A stretch of DNA of 30,803 nt from DATGEP01 sp035310125 (GCA_035310125.1 DATGEP010000179.1:1-30803), one strand, 5' to 3'; numbered from the stretch's first letter, positions 23,417 to 30,803 are shown. The notes: generated by a model not told the origin, from the letters alone. Numbers and translations are program-made.

Positions 23417-25048
23417 ATGTCACAGAAGATCATCCACACGAAGCAGGCTGCCGCGATGTCGCAGCAGGTCGAGCAGCTCCCCTTCCAGAAAGTGCTGATC
23501 GCCAATCGGGGCGAGATTGCCGTGCGGGTGATTCGCGCGTGTCGCGACCTCGGCCTGTCGTCGGTAGCGGTATTCAGCGATGCCGACCGTGATGCGCCCC
23601 ATGTGCGCCTGGCGGACGAAGCGATCCGTCTGGGTCCGCCGCCCGCATCGGAGAGCTATCTGAACATACCGAAGCTGCTGGCGGCCGCGAAGGAGACTGG
23701 AGCGAGGGCTATTCATCCCGGCTATGGGTTCCTTTCCGAGAATGATCAATTCGCGGATGCCTGCGCTGAGGCTGGACTGATCTTCATCGGTCCGCCGGGA
23801 AGTGTGATGCGGCTGCTGGGCGAGAAAACAGCGGCGAAGCGGATCGCACAGGACGCTGGTGTGCCGATTGTGCCAGGATATAACGCGCGTCTGGAGGATG
23901 CGGCGCAAGCGAGACGAGTAGCGGAAGATATTGGGTATCCAGTGCTCCTGAAGGCGGCGGCGGGGGGAGGCGGGAAAGGTATTCGCTTTGTGCATCGCGC
24001 GGAGGATCTAGAGGCGTCGCTGCGGCTGGCACGGAGCGAGGCGGCAACCGCGTTCGGCGATGATACCGTCTATATGGAGAAGGCGGTGCATCCCGCACGG
24101 CATATCGAGGTGCAGATATTCGCGGATACGCTTGGAAACGTGGTGCATCTCGGCGAGCGCGAGTGTTCGATCCAGCGGCGACACCAGAAGCTTATCGAGG
24201 AGTCGCCATCGGTGGCGCTGGATGACGAGCTGCGGGCGCGGTTTACGGACGCGGCGGTGGCGCTGGGCAAGGCGGCGGGATATGTGAACGCGGGAACGGT
24301 GGAGTTTCTCTTGGGGCCGGACGGCAACTTCTATTTCCTGGAAGTGAATACGCGGCTGCAAGTGGAGCATCCGGTCACAGAGTGGCGGACGGGGCTTGAT
24401 CTGGTGCGAGAGCAGCTACGAGTGGCCGCCGGGCTGCCGCTGAGCTTCCAGCAGGAGGATGTGCGCTTCTCCGGGCATGCGATTGAGGCACGTATCTCAG
24501 CGGAGGATCCGCTCAACAGATTTCTGCCAGCGTCGGGAATCGTTGCGGCGCTGCATGATCCGGCAGGGCCGGGAGTACGCGTTGAGAGTGGAGTGTATGC
24601 GGGGATGCAGGTGCCACTGTATTACGATCCGCTGCTGGCGAAGCTGATCTGCTGGGGAACGGACCGGTCGGAGGCGTTGGCGCGCATGCGGCGGGCACTG
24701 GACGAATATACAATCGCTGGCGTGCGTACCACCATTCCTTTCGCGCAATGGATTGTGCGGCAGCAGCGATTCGTGGCCGGCGACTTCTCGACGGATTTCA
24801 TCGCCGAGGAATGGCATCCAGAGACGCTGGAGGAATCGCCGGAGCAGGTAATTGGCCAGACGGACGCCCGCGCGATGGATGGAACGCAGGCGCTCGAACC
24901 CGATGAGCTCGCGGCGCTGGTGGCAGCGCTGGTGGCGGAGCAGCTGGAGCATGCGCGGTCGCAGCGTGCTCGGAGTGGCGCGGAGTCGGAACGCGAGACG
25001 TCGCGGTGGCGTGCCGCGGGCCGGCGCGCGGGCATGGGTAGCTGGTGA
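23417..25048 (+). CDS. accC: Biotin carboxylase (acetyl/propionyl-CoA carboxylase subunit)
   Basis: A 543-residue ATP-grasp enzyme that carboxylates biotin on a carrier protein using ATP and bicarbonate, the first half-reaction of acetyl-CoA carboxylase. It shows the N-terminal LIANRGEIAVRVIRACRDLG, IHPGYGFLSEN, the glycine-rich loop AAAGGGGKGIRFV, HIEVQIFAD, the catalytic EVNTRLQVEHPVTE, and GHAIEARISAEDP. Residues about 460-543 form an extra acidic then Arg-rich tail not found in E. coli AccC (about 449 residues); there is no biotin-attachment motif (MKM) in it. No accB or accD lies in the window, so the partner subunits are elsewhere. ATG 23417 has AGAGG 6 nt upstream; ATG 23414 is adjacent. 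Confidence 0.93.
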   Translation: MSQKIIHTKQAAAMSQQVEQLPFQKVLIANRGEIAVRVIRACRDLGLSSVAVFSDADRDAPHVRLADEAIRLGPPPASESYLNIPKLLAAAKETGARAIHPGYGFLSENDQFADACAEAGLIFIGPPGSVMRLLGEKTAAKRIAQDAGVPIVPGYNARLEDAAQARRVAEDIGYPVLLKAAAGGGGKGIRFVHRAEDLEASLRLARSEAATAFGDDTVYMEKAVHPARHIEVQIFADTLGNVVHLGERECSIQRRHQKLIEESPSVALDDELRARFTDAAVALGKAAGYVNAGTVEFLLGPDGNFYFLEVNTRLQVEHPVTEWRTGLDLVREQLRVAAGLPLSFQQEDVRFSGHAIEARISAEDPLNRFLPASGIVAALHDPAGPGVRVESGVYAGMQVPLYYDPLLAKLICWGTDRSEALARMRRALDEYTIAGVRTTIPFAQWIVRQQRFVAGDFSTDFIAEEWHPETLEESPEQVIGQTDARAMDGTQALEPDELAALVAALVAEQLEHARSQRARSGAESERETSRWRAAGRRAGMGSW

Positions 25049-25167
25049 CGCTTTACCATGTAACGACCAGATGACGGCGCAAAGGACATGCGTCCGCTGT
25101 GTCATCGAGGCGGGACGTGGCGTGGCAGAATAGCGGGTGCGACTTACACACATGGACGCTCCGTGAA

Positions 25168-25183
25168 TGTTTCACGTGAAACG
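25168..25183. other. parS: parS-like ParB-binding site 1
   Basis: TGTTTCACGTGAAACG matches the bacterial consensus TGTTTCACGTGAAACA at 15 of 16 positions. It lies in the non-coding gap after accC. ParB/Spo0J loads on such sites for origin segregation. A longer open frame of the downstream gene happens to read through it, which argues against that upstream start. Confidence 0.85.
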
Positions 25184-25277
25184 TTGCATGCACGGAAGCG
25201 GCCTGGTTTGGCACGAAACGTGTGTAGCTCGATCCGAACCCGGAAAACACTCATGCGACGCCGCCAGAGGAGTAGCC

Positions 25278-25706
25278 ATGGCCGGACTTGCCGAAGAACC
25301 GCTGTTGATCACCCTGCTCGCGCTGGTGATAATTGTCTCGCTGGCGCGTGTGTGTGATGCCGAGCTTATGCTCTTTCATATGGTTGCAAAGGATACGGAT
25401 GCGTTGTTCTGGCACGAGTACGATACGCAGCGCATGAAACTGGTGGGGTTCTCTGTCGTGGATGAGCTGGCATTCCGTTGCCGCCGGCTCGATGTACGCG
25501 CGACGAGTAGTGTTGTGGCGGGATTACAGCCCGGCGAGGCGATTTGCCATGAGTTGGAGCGCGGCGCCTACGATCTCGTGGTGATGGGTGGGTATAACAG
25601 AAGTACCAACGGCCACCCGTATGTCGGCGGCGCCATTCGAACCGTGCTTGCCAGGACGCACGTGCCGGCTATCATTCTTCTCTCGCGGTTCGCCTCCGGC
25701 AGGTAA
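25278..25706 (+). CDS. Universal-stress-protein-like domain protein
   Basis: A 142-residue protein whose C-terminal half reads AYDLVVMGGYNRS, then GGAIRTVLARTHVPAIIL, the nucleotide-binding G-x2-G-x9-G-(S/T) region of the UspA family in a slightly altered form. The N-terminal half has LALVIIVSLARVCDAELMLFHMV, corresponding to the first helix and second strand, but the usual opening strand with (V/I)LVPLDGS is absent and replaced by a hydrophobic stretch. It may therefore be a diverged or 5'-damaged USP, or the tail of a former transporter-USP fusion. ATG 25278 has AGGAG 5 nt upstream. Function in stress tolerance is inferred from family only. Confidence 0.65.
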   Translation: MAGLAEEPLLITLLALVIIVSLARVCDAELMLFHMVAKDTDALFWHEYDTQRMKLVGFSVVDELAFRCRRLDVRATSSVVAGLQPGEAICHELERGAYDLVVMGGYNRSTNGHPYVGGAIRTVLARTHVPAIILLSRFASGR

Positions 25707-26132
25707 CATGGATTCGGGTCAGGTGGATGCCGTTGGCGCTGGTGCTCCTGATGTATTGGTGCGGTGCATGGTAGTGAGCGACAGGGGCCGGAGCTGGCGC
25801 GGTGTGTCCGGCAACGACCTGCCAGGGTGATATCAGTTTCGCCCGGGTCGTTGGCCTTCGCGCAGGATGTGTACCCGCATCTCATCCCGTGCGCCGGCCA
25901 CTCGTGGCCGTGATCACCCGCCGCGCCGGCCCTTCATGGCCGTGGTCCGGGCGCGAAAACGCGTGAGCGGGTGGACAAGGTGTCCGCATGACATCCTTGC
26001 GCGGAGGTATGTAACTTCCATAGATGTGAGATGGGCCACCATGTTTGAGCGGAATCAACGGACGCTCCGCGCAGGCTATCCTGCGAAACGTCTTGCTTCT
26101 AGCTCCTGAATTTCAGAGAGGTGGTTTTGCAA
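25707..26132. other. Intergenic region with REP-like repeats
   Basis: About 425 bp without a supported gene. Two near-identical palindromic units lie at 25891-25912 and 25923-25944 and are described separately. Confidence 0.5.
25891..25944. repeat. Pair of REP-like palindromic repeats
   Basis: Two 22-bp units starting GCGCCGGCC and ending TGGCCGTG agree at 19 of 22 positions and are spaced 32 bp start to start. The first contains the perfect stem GGCCAC-TC-GTGGCC, the second GGCC-CTTCAT-GGCC. Extragenic position and palindromy are REP-like. Function unknown. Confidence 0.6.
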
Positions 26133-26732
26133 ATGAGCAACTCTACGCAACGAGAATATCCCGAGGATCTGGACAGAGAAGCTGTCCAGGACGATCACAT
26201 GGGTGGAATGCGTTCGAGGGACCAGGATCAAACAGGACTGGTGGGTGCCGCGAACGCTCCCAATGACAGTGGACTGGTGGGTACGCCAACCTCGCCGGAA
26301 AACAGTGGTCTGGTCGGAGGCTCGGAAACAATTCAAACAGACGAGAGTGTCACCGACGATGCCACATATGGAAGCGACTCCGGATACCCTGGCGCCTACG
26401 GTGGCGGCACTGGTGGACCAGGCTTGAGCGGCCAACCGCGGACGCCGGAGTCAGAGCCAGCACATTCAGGGTATGATCCGCCGGCGGGAAACGCGGGTCG
26501 CGGCCAAGATCGTAATGCTCCTGGCCAGCCCGGCACGCCCGATTACGAGCCTGATTACCCGCATGGCTCGGATCAGCCCATTCCCAGCGGATATTCCGGC
26601 GCGCCGAACAGCCCCGGTATTCCTGATCAGGTAGGAACGCAGGACCAGACAATCTACACCGATCAATCCGGAGCGACGCCCAGCCAGAACAGTGACACGT
26701 CAGGCGAGCTGCCCGGTCAGTCGGCATTATAA
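26133..26732 (+). CDS. Disordered Gly/Pro/Ser/Asp-rich protein
   Basis: A 199-residue low-complexity acidic protein beginning MSNSTQREYPEDLD. Near the N-terminus GLVG occurs three times at about 15-residue spacing (TGLVGAANAP, SGLVGTPTSP, SGLVGGSE). The rest is Gly, Pro, Ser, Asp, Gln and Tyr in PGTPDYEPDY-like patterns, with no hydrophobic core, Cys or signal peptide. It is probably intrinsically disordered and soluble. AGAGAGG lies 11 nt before ATG 26133. The stop is only 12 nt, in the same frame, before the TTG start of a truncated transporter, so the two may be read together. Desiccation or stress protectants often look like this, but no function is proven. Confidence 0.7.
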   Translation: MSNSTQREYPEDLDREAVQDDHMGGMRSRDQDQTGLVGAANAPNDSGLVGTPTSPENSGLVGGSETIQTDESVTDDATYGSDSGYPGAYGGGTGGPGLSGQPRTPESEPAHSGYDPPAGNAGRGQDRNAPGQPGTPDYEPDYPHGSDQPIPSGYSGAPNSPGIPDQVGTQDQTIYTDQSGATPSQNSDTSGELPGQSAL

Positions 26733-26744
26733 AGAGCGCTTCGC

Positions 26745-27131
26745 TTGACTCTCGGCGATGAGGCGTTGCGTGGTGGGTTTGGCCTCGTTATTCTCCGTGG
26801 CATCTTCGCGGGATGGCTCATCGCCTTGATGGTCTGGCTACTGCCCGGAGCTGATACGTCACGACTCCAGATCATCATTATTCTGACGTATTTTATTGCG
26901 CTTGGCGGCTTCGCTCACGTCATCGCTGGCTCTACAGATGTCCTTTACGGCGTGGACGTCGGGTCTATTGCGTGGTCTACCTACTTGGGCGGATTCCTCG
27001 CACCTACGCTGATCGGCAATATACTTGGTGGTATTTCACTTGTCGCGTTTCTCAATTATGCGCAGGTCGCTTCCGAAACATTGGGCCGTCGCTCTGACTC
27101 AACGAGCAGAACAGAACCCAAGCCGGAGTGA
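26745..27131 (+). pseudogene. Formate/nitrite-type transporter, C-terminal half only
   Basis: A 128-residue frame with about three membrane helices: LRGIFAGWLIALMVWLLPGA, LQIIIILTYFIALGGFAHVI, and the conserved YLGGFLAPTLIGNILGG followed by LVAFLNYAQV. These match the last three helices of FNT-family channels, which are pentamers of six-helix subunits carrying small anions. The first three helices are missing, there is no ATG before the core, and the only start is TTG 26745 without a clear ribosome-binding site. The same frame continues upstream into the disordered protein's stop. I read this as a 5'-truncated relic. A functional half-channel is unlikely, because the pore needs both halves. 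Confidence 0.7.
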
Positions 27132-27150
27132 TTGTTTCACGTGAAACAAT
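27131..27150. other. parS: parS-like ParB-binding site 2
   Basis: TGTTTCACGTGAAACA at 27133-27148 is a perfect 16-bp parS consensus, extended to a 20-bp palindrome ATTGTTTCACGTGAAACAAT. It overlaps the stop codon of the truncated transporter frame by one base. With the site 2 kb to the left it forms a pair, as is usual near chromosome origins. Confidence 0.92.
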
Positions 27151-27365
27151 GGTGGATAGTTCAGAGCGGCAGTTCCATGTGATGTTGGCGGGCCAGTTGG
27201 TACGCAACTTGCGCCTCATATGCAAGATGTCTCTAGAGGGTCCATTCCAGAGATGATTTTGCAATCTGAGACGCGGAACAACCAGACGTAAGGGCCAGAT
27301 CTGGCACGTCTGGATCTGGTGGCTCAGCTGGTTTGTCTGGCAGCGAAGCTGGAAAGGAGCAAGAC

Positions 27366-27701
27366 ATGCCCAGTATTCCGGAGAGCGGTGCGACGCACCA
27401 TGCCGACCAGGAAATAGTCCGACCGGACGCCGCGATGAATCGTAGGTCAGAAAGCGAGTCCGCCAGCGACGACACCTCCAGAACCGACACCGCGCCGCCT
27501 TCTCCTACCAGGCGTGAAAGCAGCGGTGTACGTGCCGCGGGGCCGGTTCCAGGTACGGATGCGCCGATGCCTTCCGTGTCTGACTATGACGCGAGAATGC
27601 CGGCCCAGAGCGCGGCCTCTCGCTCGACGTCTGAGCATCCCGTTTCGGAACAGCCAGCGCCTGGACTCGTGGAGCGTCCTGGTCCGGAAGCTGAAATATG
27701 A
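27366..27701 (+). CDS. Disordered small hydrophilic protein
   Basis: A 111-residue protein rich in Ser, Pro, Ala, Glu and Arg, starting MPSIPESGATHHADQEIV and ending GLVERPGPEAEI. It has no hydrophobic segment or recognised domain. AAAGGAG lies 7 nt before ATG 27366, a good ribosome-binding site that supports translation. Like the disordered protein at 26133 it sits in the cluster with the ferritin-like gene, 52 bp upstream of it, so the two may be co-transcribed. Function unknown. Confidence 0.6.
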   Translation: MPSIPESGATHHADQEIVRPDAAMNRRSESESASDDTSRTDTAPPSPTRRESSGVRAAGPVPGTDAPMPSVSDYDARMPAQSAASRSTSEHPVSEQPAPGLVERPGPEAEI

Positions 27702-27753
27702 TGCGGCGTAGATCGGGCAATGCGATCCAGCGCAGAGGGGAGAACACAGCGTA

Positions 27754-28110
27754 ATGGGTTTCGAACAATATCACGAGCCAGTTCAAGAGCTTCCGGAACA
27801 TACACGTACATTCGCTCACATGATCATCTCGTTGATCGAAGAAGCGGAAGCGATTGATTGGTATGAGCAGCGGATGGCGGTTGAAAAGAACGTTGAGGCC
27901 GCCGCTATTATGGCGGACGCCCAGGAGGAAGAGTTCAAGCACTTTGGCATGGATTTAGCGTTTCTCCTGCGGCAGAGCCCGAAGTGGGACGCGACGCTGC
28001 GCCGTATTTTGTTTAAATCAGGCGATATCGTGAAGCTCGGCAAACAGGGTGAAGATGCGGGCGAGAATGCGCCCAGCGACCCGACGAGCCAGGCCACTGA
28101 ACATTCGTAG
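27754..28110 (+). CDS. EncFtn-like (encapsulated) ferritin
   Basis: A 118-residue two-helix protein. The core SLIEEAEAIDWYEQR and then AQEEEFKHFGMDLAFLLRQS aligns with the encapsulated-ferritin family (EncFtn of Rhodospirillum rubrum, as I recall it), in which Glu32, Glu62 and His65 form the di-iron ferroxidase site; here these are Glu30, Glu60 and His63. The preserved KWDATLRRILF matches the family's second-helix end. EncFtn oxidises Fe(II) at dimer interfaces and hands it to an encapsulin shell, into which it is directed by a C-terminal LTVGSL-type tag. The tail here (KQGEDAGENA to TEHS) lacks that tag, and no encapsulin gene is in the window. Either it works without a shell or the shell lies elsewhere. 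The ATG follows a GGGGAGAA sequence at about 11 nt. Confidence 0.85.
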   Translation: MGFEQYHEPVQELPEHTRTFAHMIISLIEEAEAIDWYEQRMAVEKNVEAAAIMADAQEEEFKHFGMDLAFLLRQSPKWDATLRRILFKSGDIVKLGKQGEDAGENAPSDPTSQATEHS

Positions 28111-28630
28111 AGCAAAGGAATTGTAGACCCGAGAAGTGGCAGGTATCACGATAGGTGGACGTTGCCACACCGCATTGCCACACCGCATTGCCCGTCCGCG
28201 ATGGCGCTCTGGTAGCGGCGACCACGTCCGGCACACGACCATCCATCTGCCACAAACGACCGCGTCAGACATCGAAGAGAGATGCGGCTGTCCTACCAGG
28301 TTACGCCGCTTGACACTCCGCGCACGACATGCGATGGTGTGCGCATTCCTGTTGGCTTTCCCGTTTCGTGAAGTGAGTATGCTATTGGGTACCCGCGACC
28401 CCTGCTAGATCGCTGACGCCACCCCATACGCGGGCCGTCGCCGCATCTATCTTCTCGCTGCTCCAGCGGCGCTATACCTCCTCGCGCCGCGTTTCTTTGT
28501 GTCTTCCGCTTTTGCCCTCCATGCCCGCGCCCCACCTCTCCAGAAGCTTCCTACCGCACCTCGTGTGCACTTGCTGCCGATTGGAAGCGCTACGACATTT
28601 GGTCGTTTTGGAGAGGACTTGTTCGCCGCT
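28111..28630. other. Intergenic region with a 13-bp tandem repeat
   Basis: About 520 bp between the ferritin-like and MFS genes. It holds TTGCCACACCGCA twice in tandem at 28162-28187, with a third partial copy, and a TTGACA at 28310-28315 with no good -10. No gene is supported. Confidence 0.5.
28162..28192. repeat. Tandem repeat, 13-bp unit
   Basis: TTGCCACACCGCA occurs at 28162-28174 and 28175-28187 and is followed by a partial third unit TTGCC. Non-coding; function unknown. Confidence 0.85.
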
Positions 28631-29884
28631 ATGCCAAATCCCATCACCGTCACTCACCAGTCCGTCGCACATCTCACCCACTCTAGCCGCCTCGCGCGTG
28701 CGACGCTGCTCACTACCGCGCTCCTCGATGAGCTTACCTCTGGTTTTCCTGTTGTCGCACTGCCATTGCTGCGCGACCGTTTACATCTCACCTACGCTCA
28801 GGCTGGTTTCCTGTTCACCGCTGGCGCGCTTTCCTCTCTGGTCATAGAGCCAGCGCTCAATCTCCTCGCGGACAGAGGCTCAAAGCGCCCACTCATTGCC
28901 TCTGGTATGCTCGCGCTTGCCGTCGCCTTCGTCATACTTGGTCTCGCCGTCAGCTATCCTATGCTGATCCTCGGCTTCGTCGTGTTTTTCCCTGCCACCG
29001 GAGCTGCCGTTGGGTTGTCACAGGCGGCGCTCGTGGACGCACGACCAGCGGACGCGCCGCGCACACTGGCGCGTTGGACGCTCCTTTCCGGTGTAGGCGA
29101 TCTCCTCTCGCCTCTGGCCGTAGTCGTCTTACTCGCACTCGGCCAGGGCTGGCCAGCCATTTGTGCGCTCGGAGCTGCTGTCTGGCTGGCAATTCTGCCG
29201 CTCTTCCTGAGTCAGCGATATATCGCCAATCAGTCACCTCCACCTGCGTTATCTGCTCCTATGGACGAGGATGCTGGAGCGGGTGTACGAATCGGTCTCA
29301 GAGCGGTCTTGCGCGATACGCTGCTCATACGTTGGGTGGCTGTCGGTGTCCTCTGCAATATGCTCGACGAAATCTTCCTGGCGTTTGCCGCGCTCTATCT
29401 CCGCGATAGGCTTCACGCCTCCGCTGAAGCGGTTACGTTGACGGTCCTCGCCGGCACCGTCGGTGCGCTGCTCAGCCTCGTGGTCCTTGAGCGCCTCCTC
29501 GCTCGAATTGACGGGCCGCGTTTGCTGCCCTGGTTTGCCCTGCTCACCCTGGCGGCCGTCGTAACCTTTCTGCTTGCGCCTGGACTCGCGCTGGCGGCTG
29601 CGGCCCTGTTCATAGTGAATCTTGGTGCCGCGGGTTGGTATCCCATCGCCCAGGCCGCCGCCTATGCACGCGCTCCTGGCCGCTCTGGTGCCGTTCTGGC
29701 AGTCACGTCAATCAGCGCTCCCTTCGAGATTGCCATGCCGGGCATTGTTGGCATGCTTGCCGCTCACTATGGCATCTCTGCGGGCGTTGCCTTCCTTGGA
29801 CTCGCTCCCCTCGGCGTTCTCGTTCTCGCGCCGCGCTCACCAGACTTGACGCGGAGGTCGCCAGCGCGCGACGATGTGGAGTAG
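28631..29884 (+). CDS. MFS transporter
   Basis: A 417-residue inner-membrane transporter with about twelve hydrophobic segments in two halves. The first half contains the loop-2/3-like NLLADRGSKRPLIASG motif (G-x3-D-R-x-G-R/K-R type) of the major facilitator superfamily. A central acidic loop (APMDEDAGAGVR) separates the halves, and the second half opens with LIRWVAVGVLCNMLDEIFLA. Substrate cannot be inferred; the closest general class is drug or sugar/anion:H+ antiporters. ATG 28631 gives the expected N-terminus; GGAGAGG lies about 14 nt upstream, rather far. The GNAT gene starts 37 bp after it on the same strand, so co-transcription of a pump with an acetyltransferase, a possible detoxification pair, is plausible. 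Confidence 0.85.
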   Translation: MPNPITVTHQSVAHLTHSSRLARATLLTTALLDELTSGFPVVALPLLRDRLHLTYAQAGFLFTAGALSSLVIEPALNLLADRGSKRPLIASGMLALAVAFVILGLAVSYPMLILGFVVFFPATGAAVGLSQAALVDARPADAPRTLARWTLLSGVGDLLSPLAVVVLLALGQGWPAICALGAAVWLAILPLFLSQRYIANQSPPPALSAPMDEDAGAGVRIGLRAVLRDTLLIRWVAVGVLCNMLDEIFLAFAALYLRDRLHASAEAVTLTVLAGTVGALLSLVVLERLLARIDGPRLLPWFALLTLAAVVTFLLAPGLALAAAALFIVNLGAAGWYPIAQAAAYARAPGRSGAVLAVTSISAPFEIAMPGIVGMLAAHYGISAGVAFLGLAPLGVLVLAPRSPDLTRRSPARDDVE

Positions 29885-29921
29885 CCGAACACGACTTATA
29901 CCAAATAGTAGGAGCGTGGTC

Positions 29922-30443
29922 ATGCACATCCACCGTGCACGGTCCAGTGACGCACAAGCTATTGCCGAGGTGCATGTTTCGAGCTGGCGCACGACCTATC
30001 GTGAGATGCTACCGGCTGCGTTTCTTGACGGCTTGCGAAGCGAGCCACGCGCGCGCTATTGGTCAACGGTCCTTGGCAACATGCATGCTCGCGAATGCGT
30101 GTATGTCGCCAAGGATACGGCTGGACGTGTCGTCGCGTTCGCGTCGGGCGGACCCAACCGTGGCGACGATCTCAGCTACGATGGCGAGCTCTACGCCATC
30201 TATCTATTGGAGGGCTACCAGCGACAGGGCATAGGAACGGCGCTCATTCGTGCTGTCGCCGGACACCTTGCCACATCAGCGACCCGTGCACTGGTGGTAT
30301 GGGTGCTTGCCAGTAATCCATCCCGACGCTTTTACGCAGCGCTTGGTGGATGCCTCCTTGGTACGAAACAGACTCCTGTAGGTGGCATTCAGGTGGATGA
30401 AGTGGCCTATGGCTGGCCCGATATCCACACACTTCTGCGTTAA
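29922..30443 (+). CDS. GNAT-family N-acetyltransferase
   Basis: A 173-residue acetyltransferase. It starts with IHRARSSDAQAIAEVHVSSW, the N-terminal strand and helix of the RimI-like GNAT fold, and has the acetyl-CoA-binding loop in GYQRQGIGTALIRAV (Q/R-x2-G-x-G/A motif) preceded by ELYAIYLL. A C-terminal part with VVWVLASNPSRRFYAALGG holds the conserved Asn and Tyr of motif B. It transfers acetyl from acetyl-CoA to an amine; the acceptor is unknown. AGGAG lies 7 nt before ATG 29922, so the longer open frame is not used. It probably forms an operon with the MFS gene upstream and the next GNAT gene 11 bp downstream. Confidence 0.9.
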   Translation: MHIHRARSSDAQAIAEVHVSSWRTTYREMLPAAFLDGLRSEPRARYWSTVLGNMHARECVYVAKDTAGRVVAFASGGPNRGDDLSYDGELYAIYLLEGYQRQGIGTALIRAVAGHLATSATRALVVWVLASNPSRRFYAALGGCLLGTKQTPVGGIQVDEVAYGWPDIHTLLR

Positions 30444-30454
30444 AGGGTCGTACT

Positions 30455-30803
30455 ATGCGCATACGTCCAATGATCGTCTCCGATGCGGAAGAAGTGGCGG
30501 CACTTACCGAGCAGCTCGGTTATCCCGCGACCACTGTTCAGATCAGTCACCGATTGAGCCTTCTGATGGAGCAGCCTGGGAACGCGCTCTTCGTCGCGGA
30601 GGATGGCGACGAGTGCATCATGGGCTGGATTCATGTCGTCGGTCGCATCTACCTCGATTCCGATCCGTTCGCGCAGGTAGGCGGGATTGTTGTAGACGAG
30701 CGCTGCCGTGGCCAGGGAGTAGGCCGCGCGCTTCTCACCTAGGCGGAGCAGTGGGCTGAAGCACGCGGCTACGACGAGCTGCGTCTCTGGTCTAGCGTAA
30801 TGC
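30455..30803 (+). pseudogene. GNAT acetyltransferase interrupted by an amber codon (partial)
   Basis: The frame begins MRIRPMIVSDAEEVAALTEQ with AAAGGG 7 nt before the ATG. It reaches the acetyl-CoA loop VVDERCRGQGVGRALLT and is then stopped by TAG at 30740-30742. The same frame continues without another stop to the window end as AEQWAEARGYDELRLWSSVM, the normal family continuation. The stop replaces one residue in the helix after the CoA loop, so the product would lack the last third of the fold. Recent nonsense mutation, amber readthrough and sequencing error are the options. The gene runs off the window. Confidence 0.8.

Noticed and set aside
25167..25277. N-terminal extension MFHVKR... 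of the universal-stress-like protein
   Set aside because: The first codons are the parS palindrome itself and the segment lacks USP similarity; ATG 25278 has a proper ribosome-binding site.
1..30803. CRISPR arrays, tRNA or rRNA genes
   Set aside because: I found no regularly spaced repeats and no tRNA T-loop/acceptor pattern or rRNA-like stretch by eye; a tRNAscan or Infernal run would be decisive.

Overview
The window is about 30.8 kb of GC-rich bacterial DNA. Its gene content suggests a soil-type Chloroflexota, with class Ktedonobacteria the best guess: an F420-type luciferase-like oxidoreductase, an MscL with a C-terminal zinc ribbon, an XRE-NTPase-TPR regulator, an EncFtn-type ferritin and many orphan or decayed accessory genes. 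The taxonomic placement is inference; no rRNA, tRNA or dnaA gene is visible.

Left part (1-5900): a secreted protein (-), MscL (+), a beta-propeller lipoprotein (+), a peptidase E-like protein (+), an IS5-type transposase remnant, then about 720 bp packed with TTATCCACA-type DnaA boxes beside an AT-rich stretch. I read this as a candidate replication origin. Two parS-like sites at 25.17 and 27.13 kb fit an origin-proximal location.

Middle (5900-15230), almost all on the - strand: an orphan phage-type portal protein, a ring-cleaving-dioxygenase/VOC protein behind a clear promoter-operator, an LLM oxidoreductase, an operon of ABC ATPase, ABC-2 permease, XRE regulator and a frameshifted membrane protein, and a large XRE-NTPase-TPR regulator.

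15230-18490 (+), divergent from that regulator, is the most interesting locus. Two tandem 25-residue peptide genes share an identical 15-residue N-terminus and have unrelated 10-residue C-termini. They are followed by an E1/ThiF-like adenylating enzyme with a probable N-terminal peptide-recognition domain and by an M50 membrane metalloprotease with a similar N-terminal region. This looks like a compact ribosomally made, modified peptide (RiPP) or peptide-signal system. The two peptide genes are easily missed because of their size.

Right part (18500-30803): an ABC-F protein gene with a leader peptide and an intrinsic-terminator attenuator, an aminotransferase, a lipocalin-like protein, a biotin carboxylase, a universal-stress-like protein, two disordered proteins flanking the C-terminal half of a formate/nitrite-type transporter, an EncFtn-like ferritin with no encapsulin shell gene in view, an MFS transporter and two GNAT acetyltransferases. 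The second GNAT is interrupted by an in-frame amber codon and runs off the window.
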